Counted from the first letter of the stretch, positions 24,739-33,461 are shown. The stretch: 64,000 bases of DNA from Mycobacterium gallinarum (GCF_010726765.1 NZ_AP022601.1:3224001-3288000), one strand, 5' to 3'. Made by a program: numbers and translations. Notes: generated from the letters alone by a model not told the origin.

Positions 24739-25464
24739 ATGGTCCGCGGTGTCGTTGTCGCAGCTCTGGCAACACTGGTCCTTGCAGGCAGTCCGTCGGC
24801 CGTAGCCCAACCACCCGCACCGCCGGTCCCGATCATCCCGCTGCCCGTCCAACCGGCCAACGTCGGCGACCTCAAACGTGACGCCGTCGCGTACTACGAC
24901 AGCGGCGCCTACCTGACGAACCTGCAACAGGCCGCGGCACCCGCGGTGGCGTGGATCAACGAGCAGGCCCCGCGCGTCGCGAGGCCCGCAATCGTCCTCG
25001 ATATCGACGAAACCTCGTTGTCCAACTGGGAAGTCATCAAGGCCAATGACTTTGGCCGCGTCTACAACGGTCCATGTGACGACCTGCCGCACGGACCGTG
25101 CGGATTGCAGGCGTTCGGCCGACTCGCACAGTCGACGGTGATCCCGCCGACGATGGCTGTGTTCACCACCGCCAAGCTGCGCGGCGCCGCAGTCTTCTTC
25201 ATCACCGGCAGGCAGGAGTCGTGGCGCGCGGCAACCGAACAGAATCTGCAGGCGGTCGGCTACACCGGCTATGAACGGTTGATCATGGAACCGGCGGGCT
25301 CACTCTATGTTTCCGCCGCCGACTTCAAGGCCCCACAGCGAGCACAGATCGAGGCACAGGGCTACACGATCATCGCCAACGTCGGAGATCAGCCGTCGGA
25401 CCTGGCCGGCGGGCACGCACAGCAGACATATCTACTGCCCAACCCTTTCTACCGCATCCCCTAG
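24739..25464 (+). CDS. Secreted class B-like (HAD IIIB) acid phosphatase
   Basis: A 241-residue protein with an N-terminal signal peptide (hydrophobic core 4-20, cleavage near A-V-A-Q). The HAD motif I is V-L-D-I-D-E-T-S-L-S-N-W near residue 88, motif II is F-I-T-G-R, and motif IV is N-V-G-D-Q-P-S-D-L. This is the HAD IIIB plant vegetative storage protein/acid phosphatase family, acting outside the cytoplasm on phosphomonoesters. Cysteines in G-P-C-D-D and G-P-C-G may pair. The stop codon TAG is part of the ribosome binding site of the next gene, so expression of the two is probably linked. Confidence 0.88.
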   Translation: MVRGVVVAALATLVLAGSPSAVAQPPAPPVPIIPLPVQPANVGDLKRDAVAYYDSGAYLTNLQQAAAPAVAWINEQAPRVARPAIVLDIDETSLSNWEVIKANDFGRVYNGPCDDLPHGPCGLQAFGRLAQSTVIPPTMAVFTTAKLRGAAVFFITGRQESWRAATEQNLQAVGYTGYERLIMEPAGSLYVSAADFKAPQRAQIEAQGYTIIANVGDQPSDLAGGHAQQTYLLPNPFYRIP

Positions 25465-25471
25465 GAGTGAC

Positions 25472-26515
25472 ATGGCCGACACGATGAGGGCGCAACGCTT
25501 CTACGCTGACACCAAAACGTTTGCGGTAGAAGATGTTCCGATACCCGAGCCCGGACCGGGAGAGGTGTTGGTCAAGGTCGCGTTCTGCGGCATCTGCCAT
25601 TCCGACCTGAGTCTGATCAACGGCACGTTCCCGGCCATGCGCCCGGTGGTCACCCAGGGCCACGAGGCGTCGGGGACCATCGCCAAGTTGGGCCCGGACG
25701 TCACCGGGTGGGCCGAAGGCGACCGGGTGGTCGTGGCCGCGGGCAGGCCGTGCACCCAATGCGCGAACTGCCGCCGCGGCAACGTCACGAACTGCCTGGC
25801 CATCCAGCTGATGGCGTTCGCCTACGACGGGGCGTGGGCCGAGTACACCGTCGCGCAGGCCGCCGGCCTGACCCGGGTGCCCGACAACGTCCCGCTCGAG
25901 CAGGCCGCGATCCTGGCCGATGCGGTGTCGACGCCGTTCGGCGCCGTCGTGCGCACCGGCAAGGTCGGCATCGGCGAATCGGTCGGCGTATGGGGTGTCG
26001 GCGGGGTCGGAACCCACATCGTGCAGCTGGCCCGGCTGGTCGGTGCCGCGCCGGTGATCGCCGTCGACGTCAAGCCGGCGGTGCTCGAGCGCGCCGTCGA
26101 ACTCGGTGCGGACCATGCGTTCGACGCCCGCGACGAACGACTCTCGGAGAAGATCGCCGAGCTCACCGGCGGGCGCAAGCTCGACGTCGCGTTCGACGCG
26201 GTGGGCCTCGCGTCGACGTTCGAGCAGGCGCTCGACAGCCTGACGGTCGGCGGCCGTCTCGTCGCGGTTGGAATGAGCGCCGAGCCCGCCTGCGTTGGAA
26301 GCACCAGCATGTTCGCACTCACGCAGAAGCAGGTCCTCGGCCACCTCGGCTACCAGAACGTCGACATCGAAACGCTGGCCACGCTGGTTTCCCGTGGCCG
26401 ACTGGACATCTCGCGCTCGATCAGCGACGTCGTCTCCCTCGAGGACATCGCGGTCGGCATCGAAAGGCTGCACAGCCAGGAAGGCAACCCGATCCGCATT
26501 CTGGTCCAGCCGTGA
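25472..26515 (+). CDS. Zinc-dependent alcohol dehydrogenase (MDR family)
   Basis: A 347-residue medium-chain dehydrogenase. The catalytic zinc ligands are C-G-I-C-H-S-D and G-H-E-A; the structural zinc site has four cysteines in P-C-T-Q-C-A-N-C-R-R-G-N-V-T-N-C. The nucleotide fold has V-W-G-V-G-G-V-G-T-H, with V-D at the end of the second strand favouring NAD. ATG at 25472 follows TAGGAG at 25462-25467; longer in-frame starts overlap the phosphatase gene and are rejected. Its stop overlaps the following SDR start (GTGA), so alcohol and keto-group oxidoreductases are made together. Substrate unknown. Confidence 0.9.
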   Translation: MADTMRAQRFYADTKTFAVEDVPIPEPGPGEVLVKVAFCGICHSDLSLINGTFPAMRPVVTQGHEASGTIAKLGPDVTGWAEGDRVVVAAGRPCTQCANCRRGNVTNCLAIQLMAFAYDGAWAEYTVAQAAGLTRVPDNVPLEQAAILADAVSTPFGAVVRTGKVGIGESVGVWGVGGVGTHIVQLARLVGAAPVIAVDVKPAVLERAVELGADHAFDARDERLSEKIAELTGGRKLDVAFDAVGLASTFEQALDSLTVGGRLVAVGMSAEPACVGSTSMFALTQKQVLGHLGYQNVDIETLATLVSRGRLDISRSISDVVSLEDIAVGIERLHSQEGNPIRILVQP

Positions 26516-27258
26516 CGGGTGACCTGCGGGGCCGGGTCGCGCTGCTGACCGGCGCGTCGGGCGGTATCGGCAAGGCGATCGCGCGACGACTCGCCGACGA
26601 GGGCGCTGACCTGTGCCTGTCCTACGGGCAGCACGCCGACGATGCCGAAGAGGTCGCGGCCTATGCGCGAGACCAGGGGCGGCGGGTCACCGTCCTCGCC
26701 GCCGATCTATCCGATCCGGAGGCACCGGCCGCCCTCGTCGCGCATGCGGTCCACGAACTGGGCCCGGTCGACCTGCTCGTCCCCAATGCGGGCACGGCCG
26801 ACATCAAGGGGTGGCAGAAGATCGATCTGGCGTCGTGGAACGCGACGATTGCGGTCAACCTGACCGCTCCGTGGTTGTTGGCGCAACAGGTTCTGCCCGC
26901 GATGATCGAGCGGAAGTACGGACGCATCCTGTTCATCTCATCGGTCGCCGCCCTCACCGGCGGCGTGGTCGGGGCCCACTACGCCGCGAGCAAGGCAGGA
27001 CTGCACGGCCTGATGCACCACCTCGCACCGCGCGTCGCGGCCGACGGAGTGACGGTCAACAGCCTGGCCCCCGCGCTGGTGGGCGAGACGAAGATGTTTC
27101 CAGCAGACCTGGAGACCGGCACTCCCCCGATCCCGATCCCCGTCGGACGCATAGGCCGGCCCGACGAGGTGGCCGACATGGCAATCGCCATGCTGCGCAA
27201 CGGTTATCTGACCAACAAGGTCGTCACGCTCGACGGCGGCATTCTGCCGCGCGACTAG
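26512..27258 (+). CDS. Short-chain dehydrogenase/reductase
   Basis: A 248-residue classical SDR. The cofactor motif is T-G-A-S-G-G-I-G (residues 13-20), followed by N-A-G, S-S-V and the catalytic Tyr157-A-A-S-Lys161. The end, L-D-G-G-I-L-P-R-D, is typical of FabG-like enzymes. Start is GTG in a GTGA overlap with the alcohol dehydrogenase. It may reduce a 3-oxoacyl or keto substrate; FabG role is not shown. The TAG stop is shared as CTAG with the convergent gene. Confidence 0.9.
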   Translation: MTGDLRGRVALLTGASGGIGKAIARRLADEGADLCLSYGQHADDAEEVAAYARDQGRRVTVLAADLSDPEAPAALVAHAVHELGPVDLLVPNAGTADIKGWQKIDLASWNATIAVNLTAPWLLAQQVLPAMIERKYGRILFISSVAALTGGVVGAHYAASKAGLHGLMHHLAPRVAADGVTVNSLAPALVGETKMFPADLETGTPPIPIPVGRIGRPDEVADMAIAMLRNGYLTNKVVTLDGGILPRD

Positions 27259-28304
27259 CTCAGCCGGGGCGCCGCCTTGCCGCTGATGAGTGGCAGATCG
27301 AGATAGGTGGCGATGCCCGGTTCGGCGGCGCACACCGCGGGCACCGAGTTCACGCAGTGCGCGGCGGTGCCGACGATCCCGTACTCCGGACCCTCGCCGC
27401 CCACCGCCGACTGAAATCCCTTCACCGTGATCGAAATATCGGGATTACCGCGAACCTCCATCTCGTAACGCTGTCCTTCCGGGCCGAATGTCCATGGCGG
27501 ATCGAGCTTTTCTTCGCCCATGAGCCAGTTCACGGTGACGCGGACGACGACCTCGTCGCCGACAAGCGCCTCCCAGTGGAACTTTCGGCCGGCGACCTGG
27601 CCGGGCTCGATCACGCCGATCGGCGATTCGATAGGTGCTGTGGCGACGGCGATCTCCTGCGACGAACGCACTTTCGGGTCGGCGTTGAAGCCCGCCTTGT
27701 CGACGATCATCCGCACCGCCTGGATGAAGCCGCCGTCGAGCAGCTTCTGCATGGGTCCGCTCAGGGCCTTGTCGGGCACCTCTCCGAACCCCATCACATG
27801 GCGGACGACATCGGGTGCTTCGTAGGTGCGCAAGTCGGAATACTCCTCGGCGCGAACAAAAGTCACACCCGTGGAGAACGCCGAGAACAGCAGCGGGAAC
27901 TTCTCGCTGATACCGCCGGGCGCCATGCCGGTGCCGTGCAGCGTCGAGTTGCCCTCGATCGCGGCGTCGCGAAGGGCCGCCGACTGCCGCTCGCTCGGAT
28001 ACACCCAGCCGACCGGAGTGACCACGTTCTTCCCCGACCGCAGCAGCGCGGCGACCTCATCGGGATTGGGCAGCAGCGGCGAATAGATGACGGCGTCGGC
28101 GTCGAGCGCCAGGATCTCGTCGACGTTGTTGGTCGCGGTGACGCCAAGTGGCTCTTCGCCGATGAGTTCGCCGACGTCCTTGCCCGCTTTGTCGGCCGAG
28201 TGCACCCAGCAGCCGACGAGCTCGAGCTCGGGATGCTCCAGCACGCCCTTGATGGCGGCGACTCCGACGCCGCCCGTCGCCCACTGCACGACCTTCAGCG
28301 CCAT
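27255..28304 (-). CDS. NAD(P)-dependent reductase of the DapB-N / 2,4-diaminopentanoate dehydrogenase type
   Basis: A 349-residue Rossmann-fold protein. It has V-V-Q-W-A-T-G-G-V-G at the N-terminus, then H-P-E-L-E-L-V-G-C-W-V-H-S-A-D-K-A-G-K-D-V-G and N-G/T-G-M-A-P-G-G, as in the family annotated as dihydrodipicolinate reductase-like or diaminopentanoate dehydrogenase. These are numerous in mycobacterial steroid and lipid gene sets, without known substrate. ATG 28304 is preceded by GAGGAGG at 5 nt spacing. A KstR-type operator lies just upstream (28321-28334), so control by the cholesterol regulator is likely. It is convergent with the SDR gene. Confidence 0.8.
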   Translation of the reverse strand: MALKVVQWATGGVGVAAIKGVLEHPELELVGCWVHSADKAGKDVGELIGEEPLGVTATNNVDEILALDADAVIYSPLLPNPDEVAALLRSGKNVVTPVGWVYPSERQSAALRDAAIEGNSTLHGTGMAPGGISEKFPLLFSAFSTGVTFVRAEEYSDLRTYEAPDVVRHVMGFGEVPDKALSGPMQKLLDGGFIQAVRMIVDKAGFNADPKVRSSQEIAVATAPIESPIGVIEPGQVAGRKFHWEALVGDEVVVRVTVNWLMGEEKLDPPWTFGPEGQRYEMEVRGNPDISITVKGFQSAVGGEGPEYGIVGTAAHCVNSVPAVCAAEPGIATYLDLPLISGKAAPRLS

Positions 28305-28320
28305 ACCGCCTCCTCGCAAC

Positions 28321-28334
28321 TAGAACACGTTCTA
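28321..28334 (-). promoter_or_regulatory. KstR-type operator
   Basis: TAGAACACGTTCTA fits the published KstR consensus TNNAACNNGTTNNA exactly, with 6-bp arms and a 2-nt spacer. It lies 16 bp upstream of the start codon of the minus-strand reductase and 114 bp from the divergent embR-like gene. KstR represses cholesterol-catabolism genes in mycobacteria. Confidence 0.72.
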
Positions 28335-28448
28335 CTTAGGTCTACACGACGGAGACTTCGTGCGCGGCGATCTGCGCGAGTACGGCGCGGGGCCCCCGAT
28401 TTCGCGTCATGAGTGCGTGTCGCGCCGGTTCGCGATAGAACTTCGGTG

Positions 28449-29588
28449 ATGGGTTCGGTCAAGATCGGCTTTGGCGTACTGGGGCCACTCCAGATGACGG
28501 TCAACGCTGCGCCGGTGACGCTGGGCACGCCGAAGCTGCGTGCCGTGCTCGCGATGCTCGTCATGAATCGGAACCGCCCGGTGTCCACCGATTCCCTGAT
28601 CACCGCCGCATGGGAAGAGGGACCGCCGGCGGAGGCCAGGGCCAGCCTGCACTCCTACATCTCGAATTTGCGCAAGCTGGTCAGCACCGCGGGCGCGGAC
28701 CCGAAGCAGGTGTTGGTCAACGCGCCGCCGGGCTATCGGCTGAACGCCGCCGACGCGGACTGCGACATCGGCCGATTCGTGGTCGAGAAGGCGGCCGGAG
28801 TGCACGCCGCGGCGGCCGGCCGTTTCGAGGAGGCCAGCAGGCACCTGACCGATGCCCTGGCCGAATGGCGCGGACCGGTCCTCGACGACCTGCGCACCTT
28901 TCAGTTCGTCGATGTGTTCGCGACCGCGCTCACCGAGGACAAGGTCGAGGCGCATACCGCGCGGGCTGGAGCCGAAATCGCTTGCGGGCGTGCCTATGCC
29001 GTCATCTCCGAGCTGGAGAGCCTCACGGTCGAGTATCCGTACCGCGAGCCGCTGTGGGCGCAGCTGATCACCGCCTTCTATGCGGCCGAACGCCAGTCCG
29101 AGGCGCTGGACGCCTACCAGCGGCTGAAGACCACCCTGGCCGAAGACCTGGGCATCGACCCCGGGCCGACGGTGCGTGCGCTGCACGAGAAGATCCTCCG
29201 GCAGGAGCCGCTGGACGTGAAGCAGGCCGCGAAGACGACAGCCGTGCACCAGGTCAACGACATCGACATGCGGACGGCGGTCAATGCGACGGCGGCGCTG
29301 GCGACCTTGCGCTCGGCGGCCGGGCGCGCGTATCGCCTGACGGCGACGGCGACCAGGATCGGGCGGCTATCGGACAACGACATCGTGCTCGACGACAACA
29401 ATGTCAGCCGCCACCATGCGGTGATCATTGACACCGGAACCAGCTTCGTGATCACCGATATGCGCTCGGCAAACGGCATCGACGTGCGGGGAGAGCGAAT
29501 CCGGGGCACCGCGACCCTGGGCGACGGCGACACGATCCGCATCTGCGATCACGAGTTCACGTTCGAGATCGAGCCGCGCCCGGCCTAG
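28449..29588 (+). CDS. embR: EmbR-like SARP regulator with FHA domain
   Basis: A 379-residue transcription factor in three parts: winged-helix DNA-binding domain (1-95; G-P-L-Q-M, P-K-L-R-A-V-L-A-M-L), bacterial transcriptional activation domain (about 100-245; E-D-L-G-I-D-P-G-P), and C-terminal FHA domain (about 285-379; I-G-R-L-S-D-N-D-I-V-L-D-D, V-S-R-H-H-A). This is the EmbR architecture; EmbR activates embCAB arabinosyltransferase genes after its FHA domain binds phosphothreonines on PknH. The next gene is a PknH-like kinase, as in Rv1267c-Rv1266c. ATG 28449 has no clear ribosome binding site. I use the symbol because of fold plus partner; other EmbR paralogues exist. Confidence 0.82.
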   Translation: MGSVKIGFGVLGPLQMTVNAAPVTLGTPKLRAVLAMLVMNRNRPVSTDSLITAAWEEGPPAEARASLHSYISNLRKLVSTAGADPKQVLVNAPPGYRLNAADADCDIGRFVVEKAAGVHAAAAGRFEEASRHLTDALAEWRGPVLDDLRTFQFVDVFATALTEDKVEAHTARAGAEIACGRAYAVISELESLTVEYPYREPLWAQLITAFYAAERQSEALDAYQRLKTTLAEDLGIDPGPTVRALHEKILRQEPLDVKQAAKTTAVHQVNDIDMRTAVNATAALATLRSAAGRAYRLTATATRIGRLSDNDIVLDDNNVSRHHAVIIDTGTSFVITDMRSANGIDVRGERIRGTATLGDGDTIRICDHEFTFEIEPRPA

Positions 29589-29637
29589 CGAGGAATTAGG
29601 GTGTCTTTGCCAGCAATTCATATCTGAGGAGAAACCG

Positions 29638-31392
29638 ATGAGCGATTCCGAGCAGGGGTCTCGCGTTGGTTCCCAGATCGGCCCATACAAGTTGCGCCGT
29701 CTGCTGGGCAAGGGCGGCATGGGCGAGGTCTACGAAGCCGAGGACACGGTCAAGGACCGCATCGTCGCGCTGAAACTGTTGCCCGAGTCGGCGTCGACGG
29801 ATCCGGTGTTCCGTAAGCGGCTGCAGCGCGAGGCGCACGCCGCCGGTCGGCTGCAGGAGCCGCACGTCGTACCGATTCACGACTACGGCGAGGTCGACGG
29901 ATTCCTGTTCGTCGACATGCGCATGATCGACGGCACCGACTTGCGCAAGGTGCTGAAGGGCTACGGACCCATGACGCCGGCGCGGTCGGTGGCGATCGTG
30001 CGCCAGATCGCATCGGCGCTCGACGCCGCCCACGAAGCGGGGATCACCCACCGCGACGTGAAGCCCGAGAACATCATCCTCAACCGTGAGGACTTCGCAT
30101 ACCTGGTCGATTTCGGCATCGCCAACGCCGTGACCGACGAGAAGCTCACCCAGTTGGGTACCGCGGTCGGCACCTACGCGTATATGGCACCGGAGCGCTT
30201 CACCAGCGACGACGTCACCTACCGCGCCGACGTGTACGCGCTCGCGTGCGTGCTGCACGAATGCCTGACCGGGGCGCAACCGTATTCCGGCGACAGCGTG
30301 GGCACCATCATCACCGCGCACCTGATGAACCCGACGCCGCGCCCAAGCGTGCAGCGCCCGGGGATTCCGCCGAAGTTCGATGAGGTGATCGGCCGCGGGA
30401 TGGCGAAGAAACCCGAGGATCGCTACGCCAGCGCCGGTGACCTGGCGGCGGCGGCGACCGATGCGCTCACCCACCGGGAGCAGGATCAGGCCGCCACGAT
30501 TCTGCAGCGCAGCGAGGCCGCGACCCGGCCGGTGCCGCCGCCACCTCCGCCGTCCCAACCGCGGATGTACTCGTCGCAACCACCACATCAGCCGCCACCG
30601 CCGCCCTACTCGACGCAGCCCCCGCCGCCGCAGTCCGGCCCGCAGCCCGCGGCGTTCCACTCCGGTCCCCCACCGACGGGCGGGCCGCCGAGCGGACCGA
30701 TGTGGGCGACGTCCCCGCCGCCACCGTCCGGTCCGCTTCACCAGACGCCTGGCGCACAGCAGCCACCGTCGGGCGGCTCAAAGGTTCCGTGGATTCCGAT
30801 TGCGGCCGCAGGCGCGGTGTTGGTGCTGATCCTCGGCGCAGTGGGCATCTACCTCGGCACGCGACCCGACGACGACAAGCCGATCCCCACCGACGACACC
30901 ACAACGGCCACGGCCCAGACCTCCGAGCGGACCAGGACGTCGCGGACACCGACGCCGACGCCGGATCCGAACTCGTTCGAGTCGAAGCTCATGTCGGTCT
31001 TGCCGCGCGGCTACGACGCGGGCGTGTGCGAGCCGGTGAGCCCGCCTGCGACGGGCGCGCTGGCCACGGTGGACTGCGGAAAGGCCTCCCCGCAGGGTGG
31101 CCCCGAGAACGCTCGGTATTCGTTGTTCGCCGACCAGGCGGCGCTCGACAGGGCGTTCGACGACTCGGTCGCGGCGAATTCGGAACTGATGCCGTGCCCG
31201 AACAGCAACGCCGATTCACCGACGACGTGGCATTTCACCGAAACGCCGGACAAGGTCGAAGGCCGGATCGCCTGCGGCATCTTCAACGGCAACCAGGACA
31301 TCACCTGGACCTTCAACACGAACCTTCTGATCGGTGACGCGCAGGGCCCCAATATGGCCGATCTGCACGACTGGTGGCTGAAGTTCGCCTGA
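29638..31392 (+). CDS. PknH-like transmembrane Ser/Thr protein kinase
   Basis: A 584-residue receptor-type kinase. The kinase domain (17-280) has G-K-G-G-M-G-E-V, Lys46 in V-A-L-K-L-L, T-H-R-D-V-K-P-E-N, D-F-G and the activation loop T-Q-L-G-T-A-V-G-T-Y-A-Y-M-A-P-E. A Pro-rich juxtamembrane stretch (about 295-380) precedes one membrane helix (about 385-405). The extracytoplasmic domain has four cysteines (A-G-V-C-E-P, V-D-C-G, M-P-C-P, I-A-C-G), probably two disulfides, a layout like PknF/PknJ-type sensors. GAGGAG gives a good ribosome binding site. It lies 49 bp after the embR-like gene and probably phosphorylates it. Which M. tuberculosis kinase is the true orthologue is unclear because ectodomains vary. 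Confidence 0.87.
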   Translation: MSDSEQGSRVGSQIGPYKLRRLLGKGGMGEVYEAEDTVKDRIVALKLLPESASTDPVFRKRLQREAHAAGRLQEPHVVPIHDYGEVDGFLFVDMRMIDGTDLRKVLKGYGPMTPARSVAIVRQIASALDAAHEAGITHRDVKPENIILNREDFAYLVDFGIANAVTDEKLTQLGTAVGTYAYMAPERFTSDDVTYRADVYALACVLHECLTGAQPYSGDSVGTIITAHLMNPTPRPSVQRPGIPPKFDEVIGRGMAKKPEDRYASAGDLAAAATDALTHREQDQAATILQRSEAATRPVPPPPPPSQPRMYSSQPPHQPPPPPYSTQPPPPQSGPQPAAFHSGPPPTGGPPSGPMWATSPPPPSGPLHQTPGAQQPPSGGSKVPWIPIAAAGAVLVLILGAVGIYLGTRPDDDKPIPTDDTTTATAQTSERTRTSRTPTPTPDPNSFESKLMSVLPRGYDAGVCEPVSPPATGALATVDCGKASPQGGPENARYSLFADQAALDRAFDDSVAANSELMPCPNSNADSPTTWHFTETPDKVEGRIACGIFNGNQDITWTFNTNLLIGDAQGPNMADLHDWWLKFA

Positions 31393-31420
31393 CGCGCTGA
31401 TTCGCAGGTTCTCCGCGCTC

Positions 31421-31447
31421 CAAGAATCTGGCAAGAATCCGTCAAGG
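31421..31447. promoter_or_regulatory. 11-bp-phased CAAGAA direct repeats upstream of a DUF732 gene
   Basis: CAAGAATC at 31421-31428 and again at 31432-31439, then CAAGG at 31443-31447, start exactly 11 bp apart, one helical turn. Such arrays are typical binding sites for OmpR/PhoB-family response regulators. They lie 64 bp upstream of the secreted DUF732 gene. The same CAAGAA-N5-CAAGAA pair occurs at 44362-44378. Confidence 0.45.
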
Positions 31448-31510
31448 CGGCTGTCCGACTCTGATGTCGACCCGGAAACAACCGGAACGACACCGACATC
31501 AGGAGTCCTC

Positions 31511-31852
31511 ATGTTCACTCGCAACGGAGTCACCAAGTTCGCAGGCACCGCGTTCGTCGCGGGTGCGTTGGGGCTGGCCGCATTCGCCTCCGCAGGCACC
31601 GCCGCAGCGTTGAGTTCGGCCGACGACAACTTCCTGGCCGATATCACCGCCGAGGGCATCGCCTACGACAGCACGCGGGGCGCGATCTCTGCCGGACACG
31701 ATGTCTGCGTCGCTCTCGACGACGGCGCCGACCCCGTCGACCTCGGCATGGAGATCATGGGCGCGACCGACCTGACCACCGATCAGGTCGCGACCTTCGT
31801 CGTCTCCGCCGTTGACAACTTCTGCCCCGAGCACAGCGCCCTCTTCGCCTAG
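31511..31852 (+). CDS. Secreted DUF732 protein
   Basis: A 113-residue protein with a signal peptide (hydrophobic core 10-30, cleavage near T-A-A-A-L). The mature part shows the DUF732 pattern: [10 protein letters not shown], a G-H-D-V-C segment, and [10 protein letters not shown] at the end, so one disulfide is expected. DUF732 proteins are a mycobacterial family of small exported proteins without known function. AGGAG lies 6 nt before ATG 31511. Upstream 11-bp-phased repeats suggest control by a two-component regulator. Confidence 0.85.
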   Translation: MFTRNGVTKFAGTAFVAGALGLAAFASAGTAAALSSADDNFLADITAEGIAYDSTRGAISAGHDVCVALDDGADPVDLGMEIMGATDLTTDQVATFVVSAVDNFCPEHSALFA

Positions 31853-31893
31853 TCGGGCTAGACAGTTTCCCCGCCATATGTTTCTGTCGTCGC

Positions 31894-33084
31894 ATGCCAA
31901 ACAAAGTTTTCGTCGTCGGCGTCGGAATGACGAAGTTCGAAAAGCCAGGTCGTCGCGAAGGCTGGGACTATCCGGACATGGCCCGCGAGTCCGGTACCAA
32001 GGCGCTCGAAGACGCCGGCATCGACTTCACCGAAGTGCAGCAAGGCTTCGTCGGCTACTGCTCGGGCGACTCGACGTCGGGCAACCGGGCACTCTACGAA
32101 CTCGGTATGACGGGCATCCCGATCGTCAACGTGAACAACAACTGTTCGACGGGTTCCACCGCGTTGTTCCTTGCCGCACAGACGATTCGCGGCGGTCTCG
32201 CCGACTGCACCATCGCGCTGGGCTTCGAGAAGATGCAGCCCGGATCGTTGCAGGGCGGCGCCGAGGATCGCGAGTCACCGCTCGGCCGTCACATCAAGGC
32301 GCTGGCCGAGATCGACGAGTTCGCGTTCCCGGTCGCGCCGTGGATGTTCGCCGCCGCGGGCCGTGAGCACATGCGCCAGTACGGGACCACCGCAGAGCAT
32401 TTCGCGAAGATCGGCTACAAGAACCACAAGCACTCGGTTAACAATCCGTATGCGCAGTTCCAGGAGGAATACACCCTCGAAGACATCCTGGCCGCGAAGA
32501 TGATCTCCGATCCGGTGACCAAGCTGCAGTGCTCGCCGACCTCCGACGGCTCGGGTGCGGCGATCCTCGCCAGCGAGGCGTTCGTCGACAAGCACGGGCT
32601 GGCTTCGCAAGCCGTGGAGATCGTCGGCCAGGCCATGACCACCGACTTCGACTCAACGTTCGACGGCAGCGCCCGCAACGTCATCGGCTACGACATGAAT
32701 GTCCAAGCCGCACGGCAGGTTTACGACCAGTCCGGCCTCGGCGCTGAAGACTTCCAGGTGATCGAGCTGCACGACTGCTTCTCGGCCAACGAGCTGCTGC
32801 TGTATGAGGCACTGGGACTGTGCGGTGAGGGCGAGGCGCCCAAGCTGATCGACAACAACGACACCACCTACGGCGGGCGCTGGGTCGTCAACCCGTCGGG
32901 CGGCCTGATCTCCAAGGGGCATCCGCTCGGTGCCACGGGTCTGGCGCAGTGCGCCGAGCTCACCTGGCAGCTGCGAGGTACCGCCGACAGGCGGCAGGTG
33001 GACAACGTCACCGCCGCTTTGCAACACAACATCGGCCTGGGCGGCGCAGCCGTTGTGACCGCATACCAGCGCGCCGAGCGCTGA
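31894..33084 (+). CDS. SCP-x type thiolase / lipid-transfer protein
   Basis: A 396-residue thiolase-fold protein. Cys is in [11 protein letters not shown], with [18 protein letters not shown] and N-I-G-L-G-G-A, so catalytic residues are retained, unlike the thiolase-fold gene at 62120. The sequence matches the SCP-x N-terminal thiolase annotated as non-specific lipid-transfer protein (Rv1627c-type). It may cleave branched or steroid 3-ketoacyl-CoA. TATGTT at 31877-31882 is a plausible -10, giving a very short leader before ATG 31894. The small secreted-protein gene follows within 20 bp. Confidence 0.88.
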   Translation: MPNKVFVVGVGMTKFEKPGRREGWDYPDMARESGTKALEDAGIDFTEVQQGFVGYCSGDSTSGNRALYELGMTGIPIVNVNNNCSTGSTALFLAAQTIRGGLADCTIALGFEKMQPGSLQGGAEDRESPLGRHIKALAEIDEFAFPVAPWMFAAAGREHMRQYGTTAEHFAKIGYKNHKHSVNNPYAQFQEEYTLEDILAAKMISDPVTKLQCSPTSDGSGAAILASEAFVDKHGLASQAVEIVGQAMTTDFDSTFDGSARNVIGYDMNVQAARQVYDQSGLGAEDFQVIELHDCFSANELLLYEALGLCGEGEAPKLIDNNDTTYGGRWVVNPSGGLISKGHPLGATGLAQCAELTWQLRGTADRRQVDNVTAALQHNIGLGGAAVVTAYQRAER

Positions 33085-33102
33085 ATGGGGGATACTTGGC
33101 GG

Positions 33103-33408
33103 GTGCGGACAACATTGATCCTCGCTGCCGGTGTCCTCGGTGTGTGCGCGCTGGCGTCAGCCGGCATCGCGTCGGCCGACGAGGGTAAATCAGCGCAGGA
33201 GACGATCCAGGACCTGCAGGACAAGGGCTACAACGTGACGATCGACAAGATCGGCACGGCCCCGCTGTCGGATTGTGTGGTCACGAGCGTCCGAAATCCG
33301 CAGCAGTTCACCCAGTTGGTTCCGCTCCTTGGGGGCAACACCGACGGCGTGCTGTTCCCGCAGGTGATCAGCCAGCCGATCTCGGTGTCGCTGGACTGCT
33401 CGCGCTGA
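33103..33408 (+). CDS. Small secreted protein with C-terminal Cys pair (paralogue A)
   Basis: A 101-residue protein starting at GTG 33103 (M-R-T-T-L-I-L); ATG 33085 would add six residues that spoil the signal peptide. A signal peptide ends near S-A-D-E. The mature part has Q-E-T-I-Q-D-L-Q-D-K-G-Y-N-V, I-G-T-A-P-L-S-D-C-V-V-T-S-V-R-N and a final L-D-C-S-R. The two cysteines probably bridge. It is clearly paralogous to the convergent gene at 33462, with the same length and order of motifs. No function is known; such proteins are frequent in mycobacteria. Confidence 0.82.
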   Translation: MRTTLILAAGVLGVCALASAGIASADEGKSAQETIQDLQDKGYNVTIDKIGTAPLSDCVVTSVRNPQQFTQLVPLLGGNTDGVLFPQVISQPISVSLDCSR

Positions 33409-33419
33409 TCGACGTCAAA

Positions 33420-33454
33420 AAGAAACCCGGCCGGATCCCGGCCGGGTTTCTCAT
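33420..33454. terminator. Bidirectional hairpin terminator between convergent paralogues
   Basis: AAACCCGGCCGG and CCGGCCGGGTTT form a perfect 12-bp stem with a 3-nt loop, preceded by AAAAAG and followed by TTTCTC, in the 53-bp gap between the two secreted-protein genes. It can serve both strands. Confidence 0.8.
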
Positions 33455-33461
33455 AGGGCCG

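Noticed and set aside
26613..28412. A 599-codon plus-strand frame across the SDR and reductase genes
   Set aside because: It crosses two well-supported genes in a different frame and has shadow-type Arg/Gly-rich composition with no domain.
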